64,000 nucleotides of DNA from Dactylorhiza incarnata (lineage: Eukaryota; Streptophyta; Magnoliopsida; Asparagales; Orchidaceae), in assembly GCA_033032865.1 (NCBI GenBank), contig JAWHQI010000170.1:2973001-3037000 (forward strand). The letters run 5' to 3'. Shown here piece after piece: positions 33,574-45,444 of this stretch. Made by a program: the position numbers and the translations under genes. A model generated the notes under the pieces. The model saw only the letters and a list, made by a program, of their open reading frames with translations, was not told the origin of the DNA and searched no databases. How positions within the stretch are numbered: position 1 is the stretch's first letter; each line of letters starts with the position of its first letter.

Positions 33574-34226
33574 TGCGGGTAAAGGTATATCAACTCCGAC
33601 CAATTGTTTTTGATGACTTCAGATTATTTCCCTTTGATTTCATTTTTATTTGCCGGAGTTGATTATTGCTTTTAGCATTGTAAGAATCTGGATATCTGCA
33701 CACAAATTTAGAGTTGATTACTGCCCTAATCTGTTACTTAAGTATGTAAAAGATTGTATAATATAAACCAACATTCATTATATAAACTAACATGTGATTG
33801 TGTGTGAGAATGTATAATATAAACTTGCATCTGAACCAACATGATCTGAATACTGCCTTAAACCAACATATCTAATAGAAACCTATTGCATGCCCTAATT
33901 TGATTACTGTCCTAATTTAAGTTTAGGATATCTGAACCAACATGAACATTCATTATATAAATCTGCATGTGCGATTGTATAATATCCATTATTATGTGTG
34001 AATGTGTGAGTGTTTGTATTTGTGAGTGGTTGTATGTGTGATTTCAATTTCATTCACTGAAATCTAGCATGCAGCCAAACAACCGAATTACTAATTCCAA
34101 TTCCTGTGACAGAATTCCAGTATTAAGCCGAACAGAAAAAAATGGAATTGACTTCAATTCCAGTGCTTGTGGGATTTGGAATTGGGCCAATTCCTGCATC
34201 TCATTTCCTGCCAAACGAATGGAGCC

Positions 34227-35960
34227 AAAGAGTCTTCCTTCCAAAAAGTGCCAAAGACATATCACTCCAAGATACCGTAATTATCATACTAATGGCTCCT
34301 TATATATGGATCCACTACGGGCTGAAATACATTAAAAGAGAAACACATAATTAACTGCAAATACAATATTATCCGTAAAGGTAACCACGTCTCCGAGAGA
34401 CTCTCGAAAGTGAGGCCAATCATAAAGCACACATGTAACTTGATCGTCAAGGCATATACATATCAAATTCTCGATTAAAAGAAAAAGGCACTTCACTCAA
34501 TTCTGTGCGAAAAACATATTACACATGCACCTCCATCACGTCACAAATTACAACAATGAACTTCAAACTTGCTTCTTTCTAAGAATAACCATCCTTATTT
34601 TGTAACAAATACCGCAATGCATGGCAATAACACACATTAAATAAAGCCAAAGTAAACAAAAGAAACATTCCGAAGCTAAATAATAATAGTAAGATACATT
34701 TTTGTGGAAGTATGGTTCCTTGCTTCTACTCATTTTGAGTGTTTGAGGGGTTGTAAATGTGTTTTAGAGTTCATAATCAATACTAATTACTTACCAATCA
34801 AGTGATAAAATGTAAGGGATGTTTAGTTTGCTGACATATTCTATGCAATATCATGTTAATAGAAAATATTAGTTGTTTGGATCAGTAACATTTTAAAATA
34901 ATAACTACATACATAACACACACATTTTTGTTCTCTTACATCTAGATGCCGGAGCCAGTTAAACCAGTCGAAAACCCAATGTAAGACTATAGGAAAAAAA
35001 CACATATCTCAGATTAATCCGTTAAAGTCGAGCAAAAAAACTAGTTTTTCTCGGAAAATAAAACAAATTATAGGATAAACGGAACCAGGATTATGCAAAA
35101 ATACAGTCAAGAGATTTATTTTGTTATATCTAGCGGTTGTGAACTTAAATCTATTGTGATATCTGCCTACATTTGGCTATCACTTCTCTTACAAAGACAA
35201 ACATCTGTGTAAAAAATGTCCTCATAGTCGTATTTCTTGCTTGCTCGGTCGGCTCTCACAAATTCCCCGTCGTAGAAATCTCCCATGAGAATGATGACAA
35301 GACTATTTCTAAATATAACCCGCACTACCCAGAGCCCACCCTGATGATATCGACTTTCGCCACTCTATTATTCTAGATTGTATTCAAGTCTTCTCCAGTT
35401 GCAAAGAAGGAATAGTCCCTGTATTCTCTTTCAGACAGTGGTAGTTGTTTAATGAGTGTGAGCTGCAGAGACCAGGACAGTACCCAATAGCCCCTCGAGC
35501 GACGATCGAACATTATTGCCGCAGCACACCGTCTGTAAGGGGACTCTGTGGATAGCCGCTTCATTTATCATTTTTACATTTTATGTTATCCCCAATGTTT
35601 TTGCTAGATCGGGGAGATCAAAATCGAAGGGCTGAGATTATTTCAATGGTCCTAATCAAAGACTATGGCCAATGACTAAGATTATTTTGATGGCCCTATA
35701 CTTTTCTTTTTAATATATCATAGATTTGTATGCATGTACAGTCGACACTTGAAGTTCGTATGATCTCGATCGACATTGTCTCCTACACGCAATAATTATA
35801 TTGTTTCAATAAAATAACACTGAATAAAACATTCAATAACAAAGATTGTTATCTATGTAATATCATGTCAAACATCATCATATAAAAATACCTTTTTTAA
35901 GACAAATCTAAATTCAAGCAACCAAAATCGAAATGAACTCTTACCATAAAAATGAGAGTC
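34227..35960. other. Intergenic sequence downstream of CDC123
   Basis: AT-rich. The short frame at 35173-35376 and its minus-strand neighbour have no recognisable motif. No gene is supported. Confidence 0.5.
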
Positions 35961-35961
35961 T

Positions 35962-37026
35962 TCATTTCACGGGCTCTGCATCCTTCTTCATCTGGAACAA
36001 CAACTCCTCACCGGCCTTCCTGAAAAACTGATCCCACCCGCTCCCTTCGCTGGTATCTAAATAATCATAAGGAACTGCAGTCTTCAGTCCGGGACGAACT
36101 CCACATTGACTCTCCACCAGTCTGAACTCCACCTCTTCTTCCTCCCCAAACCCCTCCGCCTCTAGCTCCTCCCAACTAAAAAGTAATGGCAAGGTGAACG
36201 CCCCCCATGGGTTGAAGTCCAACAGTTTGATCTTCCCATTCCCATTCACATATATATCGAAGGTGTAGTCATCCAACCCAAACCTCGGACACACGACTTC
36301 GTCGAAGAAATCCTCAATCATCGGCCTCAGCTCCCGCCGGCGATCAACAAGTGAAGGGTAGAACGTCGTGACTTCCCTTTGAGTGATTCCAAGAAGGCGG
36401 CGCTGGCGGACGAAGCAACGGAACTCCATTTCCGGGCGGAGGGCGGGGTAGAACTTGCGGAGGGCGAGGAAGAAGGAGAAATTTGTGGAGGAAGAGCGGT
36501 CGGAGCAGGAGTCGGCCGCGTGGCACAGATCATGGACGGCGCGGTCAGAGGAGTGGAGGAGGAGGGAGATTTCAGCGAATGAGGTGCAGCGAAGGGATCC
36601 GTCGGCAGCAATCCACGCGGCGTCTTTCGGGGAGCTCCAGTTAAGTTTGGGGAAGACGGCGCCGCCGAGAGCGGCGATAGATTGCTCGACGGAAGACTCA
36701 AGATCTGGGAAGGAAGGGGCGCAGTGGTCGGATTCGGAATCGGATTCTTCAATGAAAGCGGAGGGATCGGAGTCAAGGATGGAGATAGGATCGATGGTGG
36801 AAGTGGAGCGAGGGAGGGGGTCGAGGCCGGAGGCGGGGAGAGGGAGACGGAAGGGAGGTGGAGGGTCTTCCTCGGCGCCGGCGTGCGATGTGGCTGTAGG
36901 GGGTTCCCCGAGGATGTAGCGGCGGAAATCATCGGGAACGGGATGGAACAGGGTTCGGATGGAGTAGGGTTTAAAGAGCGGATACCATTCTTGAATTTGG
37001 CATAGACGAAGATCTTCTTCCTTCAT
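35962..37026 (-). CDS. CDC123: CDC123 homologue (eIF2 assembly factor), intact
   Basis: A single uninterrupted frame of 354 residues. The start chosen is the ATG at 37024-37026 (MKEEDLRLCQIQEWYPLFK), which fits the family N-terminus; an in-frame ATG 22 codons upstream (37092) would add an unlikely extension. Family motifs in order: CQIQEWYPLF (9-18), FPKLNWSSPKDAAWI (near 130), RCTSFAEISLLL, SFFLALRKFYPALRPEMEFR, GITQREVTTFYP, FDIYVNGNGKIKLLDFNPWG and FTLPLLFSWEELE. CDC123/D123 proteins have an ATP-grasp-like fold and promote assembly of the translation initiation factor eIF2 in the cytosol. An acidic, low-complexity insert lies at about 65-120. No intron is needed. This is the only complete host gene in the window. 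Confidence 0.93.
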   Translation of the reverse strand: MKEEDLRLCQIQEWYPLFKPYSIRTLFHPVPDDFRRYILGEPPTATSHAGAEEDPPPPFRLPLPASGLDPLPRSTSTIDPISILDSDPSAFIEESDSESDHCAPSFPDLESSVEQSIAALGGAVFPKLNWSSPKDAAWIAADGSLRCTSFAEISLLLHSSDRAVHDLCHAADSCSDRSSSTNFSFFLALRKFYPALRPEMEFRCFVRQRRLLGITQREVTTFYPSLVDRRRELRPMIEDFFDEVVCPRFGLDDYTFDIYVNGNGKIKLLDFNPWGAFTLPLLFSWEELEAEGFGEEEEVEFRLVESQCGVRPGLKTAVPYDYLDTSEGSGWDQFFRKAGEELLFQMKKDAEPVK

Positions 37027-37111
37027 CGAGAGAGACGGCAATCGTCGCCGGAGGCCGAATTGGGTTTCGATGCTGTTCGGAGACCTTAACAATTACTCCT
37101 GATTGCAAATC

Positions 37112-37815
37112 AGTTTGATAAACAAGCAATACTCAAGTCTTTATATCACGATAATGGGGCCGCGATCTCTTGTCGCCATTGTGGCCTATTTTTAATCATA
37201 ATCTCACTAATGCTTAAGTACATCATGTCTTTTCTTATAGTTTCATTCCAATTCTTTATTGGTCTACCCCTCCCGTGTTTAACATGCTTAATGACTAAAC
37301 TCTCACAAAGCCTAACAAGTGCCTCTAATGGTCTACTTTGTACATGTCCAAACCATCTTAGTCGAGCTTCTCGCATCTTCTCTGCAATTGATGTCGCTCC
37401 TGTCTTATCTCTGATACATTCATTCCTAATTTTATCAGTCTCTTGTGTCCACACATCCACCTAAGCATTTTCATCTCCGCAACTCTCATTTTTTGCTCAT
37501 ATACACAATTCACTACCCAACACTCTGAACCATAGAGCATCGCTGGTCTAATTGCAGTACGGCAAAACTTGTCTTTAAGTTTTAATGGTACTTTTCGATC
37601 ACATAAGATCTCTGACGAGCCTCTACACTTCAAACAACCTGATTGGATTCTAGGTATCACATCTTTATCAACACCTCCATTTTTTTAAACTATTGATCCA
37701 AGATAGTTAAAACACTCACTATGGGAAATATCTTGATCACCCAACTTAATAACAAAGTCATTCGTCCTTCTTATATTGCTAAATTTAAGCTCCATATACT
37801 CCTTTTTGCAGTGAT
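37112..37815 (-). mobile_element. RTE-type LINE, 5'-truncated 3' end
   Basis: Minus-strand pieces match the C-terminus of plant RTE reverse transcriptase: LCDRKVPLKLKDKFCRTAIR, AMLYGSECW, LRWFGHVQSRPLEALVRLCE and NETIRKDMMYLSISEIM. Frameshifts and stops break it. The 3' end keeps the typical AATACTCAAGTCTTTATATC and GGGGCCGCGATCT words of plant RTE tails. It reads toward CDC123 and ends about 85 bp before that gene's start codon. Confidence 0.85.
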
Positions 37816-38902
37816 ACTAAATATTTGTTTGATTATATGTACTAGATATTTATTATTAAAATATCATTTTCAATTGAAAAATTATAATTTATTTAAAAAA
37901 AAAATTATTTCCAAAGTAAAGAGCACGCTGGAAACAACCATAGATTTTTATACTCTTGACTCTCAACTAATTTGTGTCTTCTAATTTAAATGGCATACAC
38001 ACACACAAATAACCACATAAAAGAGGTTTTTTTTAATAAATTAACTACCAAATTATAGTTATTAACAACTTTGTTAAAAAAAATGTTGGCAATTCATAAA
38101 AACACACATCTTCTAGATTAGTTTTACTCACAAAGCATATTTATGTAAATATATATTTATTTGTATTCATTTAAACTTTTCTCACATTAGACTAGACTTA
38201 GAGATGGAATTAGTAGACTATTCTCTTATTCTAATTTTCAAGTTTCAACTTTCAATTAAATGATTGTTACAATTTAAACATTGAATTAATGTGTTGTAGA
38301 TATCACATCCTAAATTACTGAAAATATCAATAAATGTAAAATTAGAACTTTTAGTATTTTTTTAAAAGTAAGCCATATTTGGCCACACAAAAACCAATAT
38401 AGCCATTTATTTACTTTTCATCGTAAGAAAATCAAGACCATTCATTTATCATTTGATCAAGAACATTCATTTACACACAGCGCACGGGTTCCGCACTTTT
38501 TTTTAATGTTATACTACAATTAGAAAAGGGGTGAAATTGGAATAATGAATGTTACACCAAAAGCTCCTCTTCCTTTAGAGATATTGCGTGTTTGTGTCAA
38601 AATTACCAAAACTTACCCAACGAGTTAGCATAATTACAGGTTGCACCCCTTTTACTTTTGAATTTACATATTGCCAGACAAATTTTGTAAGCTTACAAAA
38701 ACCTTCAAAAGCATTATCACAAAAATTGCCTTCTCTGAACTCTATGAATCAGACATCTTTAACATATATTTCTCCAAGTACAATGTTATTTTGTCAAAGG
38801 AAATATACTGAAAACTGTTCAGAAAGAGTGAAACAATAAATTTACCTACAGTTTATATACCCATACAAAAATTGGGGGTTAGAAATACAAAATTATCAGC
38901 AT
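37816..38902. other. AT-rich intergenic sequence
   Basis: No supported gene. Very AT-rich, ending at the target site of the copia element B. Confidence 0.5.
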
Positions 38903-38907
38903 TATTC

Positions 38908-40180
38908 CGTTGGAGCATGCGTTTCGCACTCCTCCGGTTTGATAACAAAAAAGTCCTGTTTGTATTTGATTCTATTTTTATTTATAGTGTGCAGGTAACA
39001 GGTATGAGATGTTCACATTTCTGCTGGAGCTAAATCTGAATATGGGAAATTTCACTGTCGGAAAATTCCGACAGCCGCTGTCGCCCAGGCGACAGCAGAG
39101 AAGTTACAACTACTTCCCTCCACGACAGCACGACGAAAGGCAGTTTTGAGCTGTCGGAATTCCGACAGCGATGTCGCCCAGACGACAGCTCGGAGGTTAC
39201 AACAACTGCCCATGACACCACCCACGATCGGCAGTTTTGCGCTGTCGGAAATCTGACATCGATGTCGCCCAGGCGACAGCTCGGCGGTTACAGCAACTGC
39301 CCGCACAACGGCACTCCAGCGGCAGTTTAGCGCTGTCGGAAAATTCCGACAGTGGATGTCGCCCAGGCGACAGCGATTTTCTATAAATTGACTCCTTGTG
39401 TTCGTGCATTCCAAGCTTTGAGAATTCCAAGTCCCTTCCTGAGTGCATACGAACCAGAGAGCTCCAGAACCTCTTCAACTCCCATTTGTGCAAAGAAGGA
39501 TTGAAGATTGAAGACGAGATCGGGCGCGCTTCTTCATCAACGATCATCTCGAGGCTTCAACCATCCTTTCAGAGATCTGAAAGTCTAGGGAGTTGTCCTT
39601 TTCATATTGTATTTTCATTTACACACATTTCATTTTGTATTGGTAGAGAAATCGTCGTCTTGCGTGCGGCGTCTAAGTCCTTGCGCGGCTTAGGGGAAAA
39701 TCGCTTCCTTGTGCGGAGCGTCCAAGTCCTTGCGTGGCTTGGTGGGAAATCGTGGCCTTGTGAACTACGTCTAGATCTTGGGAAGATCTAGAGGATAGGC
39801 TTGGGCTTGGTCTTGGGAGAGACAAGTGATAGCCTTCCGATCCTTGGGAGAAGGATTGGTAAACCAAAAATTATTGTATTTTTTATTATCATAATTGTGC
39901 CTTGATCTTAAGCATTGTTAAGATCATTTTTTATTGTACACAAATTTCATGATAAATATAATTATGCTCTTTTCACTAATTGCAAATTTGTTTGCTTAAA
40001 TCTTTATCTTAGAAATTTGTGTTTGGTTTAATACAAAAATTGCATTGGTTTAAAATTATTTATAAGTAACTTTTTAGTAAAGTAAAATTTGTCTAAAAAT
40101 TATTAAGTAAAAATTATATTTTTAAACACACCCTTATTCACCCCCCCCCCCCCCCTCTAAGGGCGTCACACGATCCAACA
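38908..40180 (+). repeat. 5' LTR of element B
   Basis: Begins CGTTGGAGCATG (the expected T of TG is C here) and ends CCAACA. The TATA box TATAAATT is at 39382-39389. A 15-base C-run is at 40141-40155. Confidence 0.93.
39055..39372 (+). promoter_or_regulatory. Four paired palindromes upstream of the 5' LTR TATA box
   Basis: About 92-bp units each carry palindrome A (consensus CTGTCGGAAAATTCCGACAG) followed by palindrome B (CTGTCGCCCAGGCGACAG). The A copies are at 39055, 39151, 39243 and 39333; the B copies at 39078, 39172, 39263 and 39357. The last B ends 9 bp before the TATA box. Spacers carry GTTACAACAACTGCC and GGCAGTTT words. Repeated palindromes in LTRs are known from Sireviruses. A role as transcription-factor sites is inference. 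Confidence 0.88.
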
Positions 40181-40182
40181 AG

Positions 40183-40194
40183 TGGTATCAGAGG
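40183..40194 (+). other. Primer-binding site of element B
   Basis: TGGTATCAGAGG follows two bases after the LTR end. It is an iMet-type site with one change at the last base. Confidence 0.85.
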
Positions 40195-40208
40195 TAGGTT
40201 ACTCCAAA

Positions 40209-41958
40209 ATGGTTTTACCACCGGGAGTAATGGCGCACAATGATCACGCGTTCGTTGAGGGGCAAGGAATTAGTAGGCCACCACTTTTTACGGGCACAGA
40301 CTATAATTATTGGAAAACATGTATGCGTTGTTTTCTAATTGCGCTAGATATAAAAGTCTGGAATATGGTAGAATCTAGTTACACTTCTCCAACATTTGTT
40401 GTAGGAGATGTAACCATGGATAAGCCCAAAGACAAGTGGGATGACAACGATAAATTAAAATGTAAGAACAATGCAAAAACCATGAATGCTTTATTTTGCG
40501 CACTAGATCGCACTGAATTTAATAGAGTTTGTGCTTGTAATACTGCATTTGAAATTTGGAATTTATTAGAAATCACTCATGAAGGTACTTCGCAGGTAAA
40601 TGATTCAAAGCTATTTCAACTGGAATCTGAATTTGAAAGGTTCAAAATGGAGGTAGATGAAGAGATTGATACGATGTACACACGATTCACAAAAATCGTG
40701 AACGACTCAAAGGTGCTAGGAAAGGTGTTCTCAAATGGAGATTTAGTAAGGAAAATCTTAAGATCACTTCCCCCGAAGTTCAATCCTAAAGTGACTGCAA
40801 TTTCCGAGTCACATGATCTTAAGACCTTACAATTGGAGAGTCTCATTGGGAACTTGAAAACTCATGAAGTTGAATTGAAAATTCAACAACAAGAGTATAT
40901 GGAGCCAAGGAAGAAGGGATTGGCTCTAAGATCTAAGAAGGAAGAAACTAGTGATTCTGAGGAGGATGAAGAAGATGAGGAAAGTTTATTTGTTAAAAAA
41001 TTTAGAAAATTTATGAAAAACCCGGAGAGAAGGAATTCGTTTAAGAAGTATTTTAAGAAGGAGACCTTTAGGAAGAAAAAAGGAAAGGAAGGCGATGAGG
41101 AGGAAGAGAGACCGCCACCGGAGTGCTATCACTGCAAGAAGTTAGGACACATTCGAAGCAAGTGTCCAAAGTACTTGAAAGAACTTAAAGAAAAGAAACA
41201 CAAAGGGTCGAAGAAGGTGTTGAAGGCGGAAACCTGGGATGATACTACTTCTGAGGATGCAAGCAGTTCCGACTCAAGTAAAGAAGAGGAGGCAAACATA
41301 TGCTTAATGGGAAAGAGCGTCATATCTGATGACGAATGCAGTGTCCAAAGCGACACTGAGGTAACTCCTCCAACCTATGATGACTTGTTTTCTGAATTTT
41401 TAAAGACTTGCAAATTTTTTGAAAAAAGCTTAAAAGACAATGATCTTCTTAAATCTGAAAATGACATTTTACTTAAGGAAAACAAAAAATTGTTAAGGGA
41501 AATTAAGACTATTGGAAAAAGAGATATTTCTTGCTAAGAGTGTGATCACTCTTTGGGAAAAATTAAAGAACATGAGGGAAAGAAATCTTTTGAACGTAGA
41601 TGCGTAAATCTAGTATCCGAGAATACAAAAATGAGAAACCAGATTCATGACTTAATACTAGCCATGAGAAAATTTGGAATGGGCCGAAGATCACTGGATA
41701 TGATCTTAGGATACCAACACCATGGATCTGGAAGGTTTGGACTCGGATACACGTCTGGAAGCTGTCGCCAGCGACAGTGAAAAGTCCAGAAAATATGTTT
41801 TAAAAAATTCTAAAATTAATGAATTATCAAATACTGCATCCTCATCCAGTAAAAGTCCAGAAAAATTATACTCTTCTAAATACATTACATGTGCCAAATA
41901 CAATAGATTTGGTCACACTACGGACTCTTGCTGGAAGGAAGGAAAAAGCAAAATTTAG
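40209..41958 (+). pseudogene. gag: Gag of element B (near-intact, one stop plus a frame change)
   Basis: The best start is the ATG at 40209 (MVLPPGVMAHNDHAFVEGQG); the frame open from 40182 only includes the primer site. The N-terminal gag domain has RPPLFTGTDYNYWKTCMRCF. The zinc knuckle CYHCKKLGHIRSKC is near 41127. Lys/Glu-rich stretches precede a coiled-coil-like tail. A TAA at 41535-41537 and a later frame change interrupt the C-terminal part, which holds a second knuckle-like CAKYNRFGHTTDSC (near 41890) with one cysteine lost. Confidence 0.85.
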
Positions 41959-42042
41959 CAAATCTGGGTGCCTAAGGCTTCTACCTATACTATGGGTGGA
42001 ACCACTTGGGTAACCAGATCTTTACTCATCTCTTCTTTCTAG

Positions 42043-45000
42043 GTGTGTTGGCAGGCTAAGGACAAAGAGGACGTGTGGTACTTGGACTCGGGTTGTTCAA
42101 ATCACATGACGGGCAATAAAGAGAAGTTCCTTAGCCTGGAGATGAAGAAAGGAGGAGTTGTGACATTCGGAGACAATGGAAAAGGAAAAATCATCGGCAT
42201 CGGAGTTGTGGGTAACGAAAATTTTTCAATTTCAAATGTTTTATTTGTAGAAGGATTAAAGCATAATTTGATTTCTATTAGTCAATTATGTGATAAGGGT
42301 TTAAATGTTTTATTTGAATCTTCTACAAATTTGTGCAAAATTATTAATTCCAAAACAAATGAAATTGTTTTTACCGCACCTAGATGTCATAATGTATATA
42401 TGATTAAATTTCTAGATTTTTCAAATTCTACTTTGAAATGTCTGTTATCAAAAAATGATGAATTAGATTTATGGCATAGGCGACTTGGACATACTAGTGC
42501 CAAGTTAATTACAAAACTTTCAAAAGATAAATTAATTAAAGGTTTACCTTTGTTAAATGGAAATTTATCTTCTTCACTATGTGTGCCTAGCCAAAAAGGA
42601 AAATTTTCAAAATCATCTTTCAAAAGTAAAAACATTATTTCTACCACTAGGCCACTTCAATTAATACATATGGATTTATTTGGGCCAATTGGAATTTCTA
42701 GCTTAGGAGGTAGAAAATACACATTTGTATTGATTGATGATTATTCTCGTTTTTGTTGGACTTTATTTCTAACCTCCAAATTCGATGCATTTTCAGAATT
42801 TTCAAAATTATGTTTGCGTATTCAAAATGAATTTGAGTTAAAAACTAAACGCATACGATCGGATCATGGAGGAGAATTTGAAAATGAAAAGTTTATTTCT
42901 TTTTGTACGGAGTTAGGAATTAAACATGAATTTTCCGCTCCACGCACACCACAGCAAAATGGTGTAGTGGAGAGGAAAAATAGAACTCTTCAAGAGTTAG
43001 CCCGTACAATGTTATCTGAATTCAAATTACCAAAATCTTTTTGGGCTGAAGCGGTTAGCACGGCATGTTATGTAATTAATAGAGTAATGCTTCGCCCTAT
43101 TTTAAAATTAACTCCTTATGAATTAATTTTTAATAAACAACCAAATGTTTCTTATTTCAAAGTTTTTGGTTGTAAATGTTTTATTTTAAATTCTAAAGGT
43201 TCCTTAGGAAAATTTGATGAAAAATGTGATGAAGGTATTTTTATTGGCTATTCTTCAACTAGTAAAGCTTATAGAATTTTTAATAAAAGAACAAAAATAG
43301 TTGAAGAATCTATTCATGTTAGGTTTGATGAGTTTGCTTCATGTGTAGAAAAGAAAATTACAGGAAAAGAAGATGAACTCCTTCCCACGATGGAGAATGA
43401 TGATGAAGAACTTGGAGAAAATGAAGAAGAAAATGAAGAAGAAAATGAAGAAGAAAGAGAAGGAGAAAGAGGAGAAGAAGATAGAGAAGAAGAAGAAAGA
43501 GAAGGATATGTGCCTCCAAGTGAATTGAGATTCTCAAAGGATCATCCAAAGGAGCTTATCATTGGAGATCCGCAAAAAGGGGTTAGTACTCGTTCATCGC
43601 TACATGTTTTATTTTCAAACCTTTGTTTTGTTTCTGAAATAGAACCAAAAGATGTTTCCGCCGCTTTAAATGATGAATTTTGGTTTTTAGCTATGAATGA
43701 AGAACTTAATCAATTTGATCGTAATAAGGTTTGGAATCTTGTAGAACGACCCAAAAATTGTCCTGTAGTTGGTGTTAAGTGGATTTTTAAAAATAAAATG
43801 GATAATGAATCTAGAATTGTTAGAAATAAAGCCAGATTAGTTGCAAAAGGTTATGCACAAATTAAATGGGTAGATTTTGATGAAACTTTTGCACCTGTAG
43901 CAAGATTAGAAGCGGTTAGGATATTTCTTGCATTTGCTTGTTTTAAAGGATTTAAATTATATCAAATGGATGTCAAAACCGCATTTTTAAACGGGTATAT
44001 AAAAGAAGAGGTTTATGTAGAACAACCCCCTGGCTTTATAAATGAGAAATATCCAATTTATGTTTATAAATTAGATAAAGCGCTTTATGGATTAAAACAA
44101 GCGCCTCGTGCTTGGTATGATCGATTAACTCAATATTTGTTAAAGCACGATTATAAAATAGGAAGTGCTGATTCTACACTCTTCATTAAGCAATTGATCA
44201 TGATTTAGTTATTTTACAAATTTATGTTGATGATATTATTTTTGGAGCCACTAATGAAGAGTTGTGTAATGAAGTAGTTCAAATTATGAAAAATCAATTT
44301 GAAATGAGTATGGTTGGAGAACTTTCATATTTTTTAGGTTTTCAAATTACACAAAAACATGATGGAATTTTTATATGTTAAACCAAATATATTCATGATA
44401 TGTTAAAAAGATTTGGATTTGAAAATCTTAAGCATGCAAACACTCCTATGAGTACTTCACTAAAATTAGGAAAAGATGAAAGTGGTGTTTCAATTGAACA
44501 AACCCTTTATAGAAGTATGATAGGATCTTTATTGTATTTAACCGCATCTAGACCTGATATTATGTTTGCCGTTTGTTTATGTGCTAGATTTCAAGCTAAT
44601 CCTAAAGAGTCACATTTAAAAGCGGTGAAACGTATTTTTAGATATCTCATAGGAACATCAAAATTAGGTTTATGGTATCCTCATAATGATTCCTTTATTT
44701 TGCATGGTTTTTCGGATTCTGATTATGCGGGATGTTCTTTAGATAGGAAAAGCACTAGTGGCACTTGTCACTTTATCGACCCTTCACTTATTTCATGGTT
44801 GAGTAGGAAACAGAATTTTGTTGCCCTCTCTACTACCGAGGCCGAATATATTGCACTAGGTAGTTGTTGTGCTCAAGCTCTTTGGATGTCACAAACGTTA
44901 GAAGATTTTGGCATGCAACAAAGTAGTGTAGAATTAAAGTGTGACAATAAAAGTGCTATAGACTTAACTAACAATCTCATATTACATTCTAGATCTAAGC

Positions 45001-45170
45001 ATATAGATGTCCGACATCATTTTATAAGGGATCATATTAAGAAGGGTAATATAAAAATTAACTTTATAGGCACGGAAAATTAACTAGCGGATATATTCAC
45101 TAAGCCGTTACCGGATTCCCGTTTTTCTATGCTTAGGCTAGAATTGGGAATTCTAGACATTTCACAATAA
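42043..45170 (+). pseudogene. pol: Pol of element B (protease, integrase, RT, RNase H; broken)
   Basis: The first 721 codons are open. Protease: [14 protein letters not shown] (residues about 11-24). Integrase: HRRLGHT, then CVPSQKGK, where the second zinc cysteine is replaced by Ser; core [15 protein letters not shown] and [13 protein letters not shown] supply D, D and [36 protein letters not shown] one-base frameshift near 44195 precedes YVDDIIFGA. TAA stops replace likely glutamines near 44379 and 45080. RNase H: FSDSDYAGCSLDRKSTSG, ALSTTEAEYIAL, KCDNKSAIDLTNN, then ADIFTKPLP. Confidence 0.9.
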
Positions 45171-45444
45171 ATATATCACTATTTAAAGCCTATAAAATTA
45201 AAAATTAATTATCACAAAACCTAAACAATTTAAAAAAAAGGCTAAATTTTAAAATCAAACCATAGAATTTCAAAAGACTTAACAAAAATTCAAACATCAT
45301 TAATATTACATCAATATTGTTCCAATAAAAACAGTAGAAAACAACATAAGGATCAAGCTCATTAAACAGAAATAGAAATCTGAAGAAGTTCACTGTCGAT
45401 GTCGGAAATTTCCGACATCAACCAGCAGCAGCAGCCTGATGAAA

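Larger units (their letters stand above)
25324..34226. mobile_element. DNA-transposon shell split by a gypsy insertion
   Basis: The two edges are inverted: left GGCCCCATTCGTTTGGGCGG, right read inward GGCTCCATTCGTTTGGCAGG, continuing with related GGAATTGG and TTCTGTTCGG blocks. Removing the gypsy element (25796-33573) and one target copy leaves about 1.12 kb. The left half has a CT-rich, UTR-like stretch (25450-25560). No transposase was seen and no clear target duplication was found outside the ends. The superfamily is therefore uncertain (Tourist-like ends). Confidence 0.5.

Noticed and set aside
36327..36932. Other-frame ORFs over CDC123 (201 aa minus, 154 aa plus)
   Set aside because: Shadows of the CDC123 coding frame; no motif and biased composition.
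43358..43549. 63-aa minus-strand Leu-rich frame
   Set aside because: Antisense of a Glu-rich (GAA)n stretch in pol of element B.
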